From positions 1 through 18,997 of the forward strand of contig NZ_BAAAFH010000025.1 in NCBI RefSeq assembly GCF_039523435.1: a DNA stretch of 18,997 bases, in the 5' to 3' direction. Source of the DNA: Wandonia haliotis (GTDB lineage Bacteria > Bacteroidota > Bacteroidia > Flavobacteriales_D > Crocinitomicaceae). The notes beneath the pieces were generated by a model, which saw nothing but the letters and a program-made list of their open reading frames with translations, was not told the origin of the DNA and made no database searches. Position numbers and translations under genes: made by a program. Shown piece by piece: positions 14,678 to 18,997 of the stretch. Position 1 is the first letter of the stretch. Each line of letters starts with the position of its first letter.

Positions 14678-16126
14678 GTGAAAAAGATTGAACGTTATGC
14701 GTTTAGTGAAAAACCTGATTTAGAGTTTGATTACGACCCAATGGGACAACGCATTACCAAGACAGTGTATCCAAAGTCTGCTCCTGGTGTGATAGATGTT
14801 GCAGGAGTCAAAAAAACCTATTATATTAGAGATGCACAAGGGAATGTAATGACGGTATATACACTCAAAGCAGAAGATGGTGAGACCAATCTGTACCTAA
14901 CAGAACGGAATTTGTATGGATCTTCTCGTTTGGGAGTGGAGCNNNNNNNNNNCAACGAAGTAGTAGCTTCTACAAGCTCAGGTAGTATAACCATTAATAC
15001 GGATCAACAGCGGGTTGTGGGAGATAAGCGGTATGAGTTGAGTAATCATTTGGGGAATGTGCTGGCTACTGTTACAGATAGAAAGTTGCCGGAGTTTGAT
15101 GCTACTGAGAGTTTAGCATATTACAAGCCGGATGTCGTTTCTTACTCGGATTATATGCCGTTTGGAATGCCGATGGCAGAAAGGAATGGGAGTACAGGGG
15201 AGTATCGTTTCGGGTTTTCAGGGGCAGAAAAGGTAAATGAGGTTGCAGGCGTTGGAAATCACTTAGATTATGGTTCGAGAGGAAGAGACCCAAGATTAGG
15301 CGGGGGTTGGTGGTCTGTTGCCCCCCTTGCATCGAAGTATCCTGATTTGTTGCCTTACCACTATGCAGGGAATAATCCTATTCGATTTGTTGATTTTGAT
15401 GGAGAAGATTTTAGAGTTAAAGTAAATCACACAGATAAGACAATAATAATTGTGGCAAATGTTTACACTACAAGTTCTAAGTCGTATAAACAAGCATTGA
15501 AATCTGCAAAAGTATGGAATGAAAAAAGTGCAACTGCGGATGGTTATACTGTTTCATTCCAAATAAAAGTAGAAAAGCCACAATATGCAACGGACGAACA
15601 AGCTATTAAAAGAGACCCAAGTATTGTAAAAAAGAATGGTAAGTACAAAAAAGGCAAATTAGCCAGAACTAAAAGTGATTTAACGTATAAAATGGCTAAA
15701 GGTCTTGTTACTGGGGATGATATTGGCAACCTTTATTCTGGAAATAGTGGTGATTATTCAGAGAATGTATCAGGAGACAAATTTGTTGGAGGGGTTACGG
15801 TTAATGGTGTTCTAATTAATATGAACACTCATAGTGAATACGGAGATATGGGAGAATATAAAGACCTTGTAACACACGAATTTGGTCATTTATTCGGGCT
15901 TGATGATGAGGGTAAAGGAGAACACTTTTCTGATGACGGTATAATGAAGTACAAAGGGTTAAACTTAAACCCAATAAGTGATAATGATGTACAAGACATT
16001 TTAAACTTTGCTAAAAAAGCATTGGAGGGAAAAACTAAAAGTACAGACCCAAAAGTTAAACTTTTGGAAAATACAGGAAATAGTGATGGTTCTAATCCTA
16101 TTGGTGTAAAAAATGAAGAAGAATAA
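14678..16126 (+). CDS. RHS-core fragment with metzincin-like toxin tip, paired with a TIMP-like protein
   Basis: RHS coding runs in this frame from about 14572 (NETTYNYRYDAIGQL); GTG 14678 is the first start. The core is nearly the same as 5482-6048 and includes a 10-N gap at 14943-14952, then YELSNHLGNVLATVTDRKL, LAYYKPDVVSYSDYMPFGM, GRDPRLGGGWWSVAPLASKY and NNPIRFVDFDGED. The tip has strand-helix-strand lead sequence (KTIIIVANVYTTSSKSYKQA, YTVSFQIKVEKPQ), a lysine-rich stretch, then HEFGHLFGLDDEG. That is HExxHxxGxxD with His 400, Glu 401, His 404 and Asp 410; DDGIMKYKG gives Met 423 as Met-turn candidate. I infer a secreted-type metzincin protease toxin. The stop overlaps the next ATG by 14 bp, a tight toxin-immunity coupling. 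Confidence 0.85.
   Translation: MKKIERYAFSEKPDLEFDYDPMGQRITKTVYPKSAPGVIDVAGVKKTYYIRDAQGNVMTVYTLKAEDGETNLYLTERNLYGSSRLGVEXXXXNEVVASTSSGSITINTDQQRVVGDKRYELSNHLGNVLATVTDRKLPEFDATESLAYYKPDVVSYSDYMPFGMPMAERNGSTGEYRFGFSGAEKVNEVAGVGNHLDYGSRGRDPRLGGGWWSVAPLASKYPDLLPYHYAGNNPIRFVDFDGEDFRVKVNHTDKTIIIVANVYTTSSKSYKQALKSAKVWNEKSATADGYTVSFQIKVEKPQYATDEQAIKRDPSIVKKNGKYKKGKLARTKSDLTYKMAKGLVTGDDIGNLYSGNSGDYSENVSGDKFVGGVTVNGVLINMNTHSEYGDMGEYKDLVTHEFGHLFGLDDEGKGEHFSDDGIMKYKGLNLNPISDNDVQDILNFAKKALEGKTKSTDPKVKLLENTGNSDGSNPIGVKNEEE
14943..14952. other. Assembly gap (10 N), inferred true length about 4
   Basis: Sister copies have about four bases between ggagtggagc and aacgaag. A difference of six keeps the reading frame. 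Confidence 0.8.
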
Positions 16127-16607
16127 CAATAAAATAACTGTACTTTTTTTAGTACTCTGTTCCCTTTTTATTTGGAATAGTTCCTACGCTTGTAGCTGTA
16201 TTGGCAAAGCAACTACTAAACAAGAACTAAAGTCGTCTGATTTTGTTTTTCGGGGAACGGTAATTGAGGAATCTACTTTTGTAATTGATACACTATTTGG
16301 AGACGAATATGTTTACAATACCAAATATAAATTCAAAGTGCAGAGTATTTACAAAGGGAAGAAAAAATACCACGAACAGGAAGTTATCATCACAACAGGG
16401 GTCGGTAATGGGGATTGTGGTTTTAAATTTGAGAAAGGAAAGGAATATATTGTGTACACAAATTGGAAAAATAAATATTATAGTGCAGGGAAACAGGTAG
16501 AAAAGTTTTTATATACGAATATTTGCAAACGGACAACTTCCGATACAGAAACAGAAGAAACGGAAATCGAGAAATACATAAAGCCCTGTAAATGGGTTAG
16601 TCCATAA
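16113..16607 (+). CDS. TIMP-like metalloproteinase inhibitor, probable immunity protein
   Basis: The 164-residue protein has a signal peptide ending WNSSYA, so the mature chain would begin CSCIGKAT. Tissue inhibitors of metalloproteinases begin Cys-x-Cys, and in them the N-terminal Cys binds the catalytic zinc. Further matches to the TIMP N-domain layout are SDFVFRGTVIE (compare SDLVIRAKFVG in human TIMP-1), YKFKVQSIYKG (compare YEIKMTKMYKG), GDCGFKFEKGKEYIVY and LYTNICKRT. Mature cysteines at 1, 3, 76, 112 and 133 would allow the 1-to-70s and 3-to-100s disulfides of TIMPs; the Cys normally near position 13 is absent. The gene overlaps by 14 bp a toxin with a metzincin site, so inhibition of that protease is the natural reading. 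Comparisons are from memory. A terminator follows 2 bp after the stop. Confidence 0.8.
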   Translation: MKKNNNKITVLFLVLCSLFIWNSSYACSCIGKATTKQELKSSDFVFRGTVIEESTFVIDTLFGDEYVYNTKYKFKVQSIYKGKKKYHEQEVIITTGVGNGDCGFKFEKGKEYIVYTNWKNKYYSAGKQVEKFLYTNICKRTTSDTETEETEIEKYIKPCKWVSP

Positions 16608-16608
16608 C

Positions 16609-16634
16609 GCCCCGAACTTGTAGGGGCTTTTTTT
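16609..16634 (+). terminator. Rho-independent terminator
   Basis: GCCCC (16609-16613) and GGGGC (16623-16627) form a stem around a 9-base loop, followed by seven Ts, just after the TIMP-like gene. It ends the toxin-immunity unit. Confidence 0.75.
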
Positions 16635-16670
16635 ACCCTTTTTCGTCCGTTTTTTCCTTTCCTGCCCCTT

Positions 16671-16851
16671 GGTAGTGTCTCAAACTTGCACTTATGTTTA
16701 TTTTACAGATGTAATTAGTTGACAATCAAAAGTGTTTAATTTATGATTTTTTGTTTTTGGAACTATCTATGGGGTATTCTTAGGGTAAATAGTGCAAAAG
16801 AGGTATCTTAAACGCGCTGTTTGCGTATCACGTGTATCAAACTTGCACCTG
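16671..16851 (+). repeat. Tandem IS-end module, copy C
   Basis: The outer end GGTAGTGTCTCAAACTTGC (16671) and inner end ACGTGTATCAAACTTGC (16830) are direct repeats with GTGT cores 157 bp apart. Most of the sequence between them differs from the A modules and is only partly like B (taattag, tga, atcaa in the same order). The inner end abuts a transposase start at 16852. Confidence 0.6.
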
Positions 16852-17043
16852 ATGAAATGTCGCTACTGTTCTTGCCCTTGTATAAAGAAAGGAAAACTAA
16901 AAGAAACTCAACGTTATCAATGTGCTGTGTGCAAGAGATATCAGCAGGATCAATACAGATACACTTCTTATAAGGTGAGCGATGCAGAACTAGTAAGTTT
17001 ATTAAAAGAAGGAGTAGGGGTCAGAAGCATTACACAAGTATAT
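16852..17043 (+). pseudogene. IS1-family InsA-like N-terminal fragment (best copy)
   Basis: ATG 16852 reads MKCRYCSCPCIKKGKLKETQ, then RYQCAVCKRYQQDQYRYTSY and LKEGVGVRSITQVY. CxxC and CxxC knuckles about 22 residues apart, the Q/RY-x-C-x-x-C step, the aromatic run after it and the N/EGVGxR helix-turn-helix start agree with IS1 InsA (QRYLCSHCRKTW, NGVGCRATARIMGV). The frame then runs into toxin-tail DNA in the wrong frame and stops at 17091. InsB-like catalytic sequence is missing. Confidence 0.75.
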
Positions 17044-17044
17044 A

Positions 17045-17287
17045 GAGAAAGTACAAATTGGTTATTTACAAGGACAAGAGTACTATCTTGACGGTAAAAT
17101 AGTTTATAAAGAATCAATTGAAGAGTTAGAAAATAATTATAATGATTCATTTTTTCAATCTCTTGTAAAAGAATATGAAGGCAATGCTGATTTTCATAAT
17201 AAAACTTTTGCAAAAAACCGACGTAAATATGATATTAAGCAAGTGTATGAAAGACAAAAAGAAACATTATCAAAAGCTAAGGAGTAG
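17045..17287 (+). pseudogene. C-terminal stump of a lost toxin tip
   Basis: Directly behind the transposase fragment another frame reads EKVQIGYLQGQEYYLDGKIV, YKESIEELENNYNDSFFQSL, FHNKTFAKNRRKYDIKQVYE and ends TLSKAKE, stopping at 17285-17287. It is a highly charged 80-residue tail placed exactly as a toxin tip would be before its immunity gene, which starts 4 bp later. No start codon, RHS core or recognisable catalytic motif is left. Confidence 0.5.
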
Positions 17288-17291
17288 AAAA

Positions 17292-17933
17292 TTGTTAAGA
17301 ATTAGTTTTTTAATTGTTATTGGAGTATTTCTTTTCCTATTTTCATCCTGTAAAGATGATGCTAATAAAGATGATACTAGTATTTCTGTGGAAATACATT
17401 CTTTTGAAATACGAAACTTTGTTTACGATAAATCAGGATGTAAAACGCCAAAAGTTATTTTAAATATTGTAATTACTAATAATACCAATAAAAACATTGA
17501 AATTAATCTTCCGTCATTAAAAAACCCTTGCGATGAGAATCGTTTTGTATCAACAAACGTCTATATTATCATTGATGGCGGGTCAAATAATTTTTCGCAA
17601 CATTTTTTACCTGATACAGTGTTTTTGTCAAGAACTTTTTTTTCAAGTATAAATTCTGATAAAATTGCTTCGGGAGAAACACAAAAAATTCAATTAGTCT
17701 CGAATATATATCTAAAAGGAGGCAGTTTATATCAAATAAGGAAAAATTATGATTTATTATTTAATGATACAAATAGGTTTGAAATCATAGGTTTAATTAC
17801 AGATTTAAATTATCCTCTATCATTAGAAATTAAAAACACTCCGATAAATTATTTTTTAGACGAAATGGAAGTTCAAGTAAAAGATTCATTGTTTTTTGTT
17901 AGTAGTTACGATTTAATTGATTTATTAAGGTAG
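17292..17933 (+). CDS. Lipoprotein, immunity-like, partner of a truncated toxin
   Basis: TTG 17292 is preferred as start. It lies 4 bp after the toxin-tail stop, has AAGGAG about 7 bases upstream, and puts the hydrophobic core directly at the N-terminus (LLRISFLIVIGVFLFLFSSC then KDDANKDD). The open frame reaches back to 17175, but that part overlaps the toxin tail. The product is 213 residues: lipobox FSSC, acidic linker, then a beta-sandwich-like body (VILNIVITNNTNKNIEINLP, SGETQKIQLVSNIYLKGGSL) like many Bacteroidota lipid-anchored proteins. Cys residues at GCKTP and NPCDE may pair. No family is recognised. The stop TAG (17931-17933) overlaps a GGTAGTGG sequence 16 bp before the next full IS end. 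Confidence 0.65.
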   Translation: MLRISFLIVIGVFLFLFSSCKDDANKDDTSISVEIHSFEIRNFVYDKSGCKTPKVILNIVITNNTNKNIEINLPSLKNPCDENRFVSTNVYIIIDGGSNNFSQHFLPDTVFLSRTFFSSINSDKIASGETQKIQLVSNIYLKGGSLYQIRKNYDLLFNDTNRFEIIGLITDLNYPLSLEIKNTPINYFLDEMEVQVKDSLFFVSSYDLIDLLR

Positions 17934-17946
17934 TGGTAGGCTAGTG

Positions 17947-17969
17947 GGTAGTGTCTCAAACTATCACCT
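17947..17969 (+). repeat. Solitary 23-bp IS end at a cassette border
   Basis: Identical to the copies at 2607, 5459, 7286 and 14549. It is followed directly by a scrap of RHS core (gactactgggaa, compare gattactgggaatatgatt at 10842-10860). Confidence 0.7.
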
Positions 17970-18192
17970 GACTACTGGGAATGATTAAAGACTACCGACA
18001 TATTGGGGGACGAACGTATTCCACTTTGGAGACACTGTACCATTGATGAAGGCATTGAGTCAGGCAAGAGATGTAATTGACAGCATTTATAAAGGAGTCA
18101 AAGGATGGAATCCAGACCAAAAAGTTGGAGCTATGACGTATTTCGAAAAATTAAAATCAACTGACAAGAAAAACAAAGAAAAAGTAAAGTAA
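17970..18192 (+). pseudogene. RHS scrap and C-terminal stump of a toxin tip
   Basis: Bases 17970-17985 match the DYWEYD part of the 10197-11840 core but lack two bases, which shifts the frame; a stop follows at 17986. Another deletion must then have brought in a tip tail, readable from 17989: PTYWGTNVFHFGDTVPLMKA, LSQARDVIDSIYKGVKGWNP and a lysine-rich end (DKKNKEKVK) stopping at 18190-18192. No catalytic motif is visible. The partner gene starts one base after the stop. Confidence 0.5.
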
Positions 18193-18193
18193 A

Positions 18194-18694
18194 ATGGAAA
18201 AAATTCATAGAGTAGTATATTTGATGTTTGTGCTCCCCCTTTTGTTTGGGTGCAAACAAAGTGTGAATAATAATTTTGGAAAGAAAAAGAATGAGGCTTT
18301 TTTTGAGAAAATTGATTCGATTGAAGTAAAGCCACTATTGGACATTGATACTTGCATAGCAATTAATGATGATTACTACAACAAGTTTATTACTGAGATT
18401 TCTTGTGATGAGGCAATGGAAATCCTTGAACAAAATATGGATTCTAAAAGAAAAGTTTATGCATTTTATTTTATGATTTATGAGTGCAAAAAGTATAATG
18501 AAATGTATCAATTCATTATACAGAATAGAGACTCCGATAGCTCTCGGATATGTATATGGGACTCCCCAAATTCTGTTATTGAAAGATTTCCGATAGAAGT
18601 GATGTGTTATACTTTGATTGGAAATAGGAATTTCACAGATACAACAAAAATTAAATCTCTCGAAAGTATAATATCAAGTTTAGAAAATCGTTAA
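18194..18694 (+). CDS. Lipoprotein, immunity-like, partner of a truncated toxin
   Basis: The 166-residue product has a lipoprotein signal (MEKIHRVVYLMFVLPLLFGC then KQSVNNN; lipobox LFGC). The mature part is acidic and mostly helical (NKFITEISCDEAMEILEQNM, YAFYFMIYECKKYNEMYQF) and may be a small helical-repeat protein. No family is recognised. It lies one base after the stop of the toxin tail, so it is the immunity member of a pair that lost its toxin core. An IS-end module begins 5 bp after the stop. Confidence 0.65.
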   Translation: MEKIHRVVYLMFVLPLLFGCKQSVNNNFGKKKNEAFFEKIDSIEVKPLLDIDTCIAINDDYYNKFITEISCDEAMEILEQNMDSKRKVYAFYFMIYECKKYNEMYQFIIQNRDSDSSRICIWDSPNSVIERFPIEVMCYTLIGNRNFTDTTKIKSLESIISSLENR

Positions 18695-18699
18695 AATGG

Positions 18700-18879
18700 G
18701 GTAGTGTATCAAATGTGTTGATAACAGGAAAATAAAACTTTAATTAACTGATTATCAATAAATATTGAAAGATAGTTCGTTAAAAATGAGTGGATACACC
18801 TGTAGGAACAATAGATTTGAGGTCAAAAAAGGATCTTAAATGCAGTCAAATGGTTCTACGTGTATCAAACTTGTACCTG
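18700..18879 (+). repeat. Tandem IS-end module, copy B2
   Basis: Outer end GGTAGTGTATCAAATG (18700) and inner end ACGTGTATCAAACTTG (18858) have GTGT cores exactly 156 bp apart. The intervening DNA matches 4861-5018 closely. The transposase ATG follows at 18880. Confidence 0.65.
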
Positions 18880-18997
18880 ATGAAATGTCGCTACTGTTCG
18901 TGTCCTTGTATAAAAATCAGCAGGATCAATACAGATACACTTCTTATAAGGTGAGCGATGCAGAACTGGTAGATTTATTAAAAGAAGGAGTAGGAAT
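18880..18997 (+). pseudogene. IS1-family InsA-like N-terminus with internal deletion, cut by window edge
   Basis: It starts MKCRYCSCPCIK like the 16852 copy, then lacks about 52 bases covering the second zinc knuckle, which breaks the frame. It resumes with sequence for YKVSDAELVDLLKEGVG up to the last base of the window. Confidence 0.65.

Noticed and set aside
16285..16500. Alternative + strand frame inside the TIMP-like gene
   Set aside because: Shadow of 16113-16607, whose frame has a signal peptide and conserved cysteines.
18025..18040. Possible inverted IS end (gagacactgtacc)
   Set aside because: Only a few bases match the complement of GGTAGTGTCTC and it lies inside a continuous toxin-tail frame.

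Overview
The window is an AT-rich stretch in which every credible gene lies on the + strand. It is best explained as part of a Bacteroidota chromosome, probably near Flavobacteriales. The reasons are the Bacteroidota-style RHS core (YSDYMPFGM, then R-x-Y-D-x-R-x-G-R-x-x-x-x-D-P, then DG-x-x-LEG), the many small lipoprotein or Sec-exported partner proteins, the scarcity of Shine-Dalgarno sites, and IS1-like transposase ends with a CxxC zinc ribbon. The genus cannot be told from sequence alone. No rRNA, tRNA, CRISPR array or plasmid origin was seen.

The whole window reads as an accessory array of displaced polymorphic-toxin cassettes. The usual unit is a piece of RHS core without any N-terminal secretion part, then a unique C-terminal tip (the toxin), then a small exported or lipid-anchored protein (the presumed immunity partner), then an insertion-sequence end. 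Layout: 1-2611, a pile of orphan immunity-like genes, two of them frameshifted and one truncated; 2607-3037, an IS1-like left end and terminator-like hairpins; 3127-4865, cassette with a zinc-peptidase tip; 4861-5454, truncated tip tail plus lipoprotein; 5459-7175, cassette with a tip resembling polymorphic toxin type 44; 7286-10104, IS left end, then a cassette with a frameshifted zinc-peptidase tip; 10116-12555, zinc-peptidase cassette; 12555-14553, cassette with an unrecognised tip and a YwqK-like partner; 14549-16607, zinc-peptidase cassette with a partner resembling TIMP (tissue inhibitor of metalloproteinases); 16671-17933 and 17947-18694, two truncated tails with intact lipoprotein partners; 18700-18997, another IS left end.

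Four tips carry an HExxH motif with metzincin spacing and a downstream Met that could form the Met-turn. The partner of one of them (16113-16607) looks like a bacterial TIMP whose mature N-terminus would be Cys-Ser-Cys. That fits a metzincin toxin neutralised by a metzincin inhibitor and is the most striking pairing in the window.

Cassette borders are marked by directly repeated ends of an IS1-like element (GGTAGTGT...). Their TAG often supplies the stop codon of the preceding immunity gene. Five of these ends form a tandem pair spaced 156-157 bp apart. No inverted (right-hand) copy was found. Four short runs of N lie inside the repeated RHS cores, so the assembly is uncertain exactly there.
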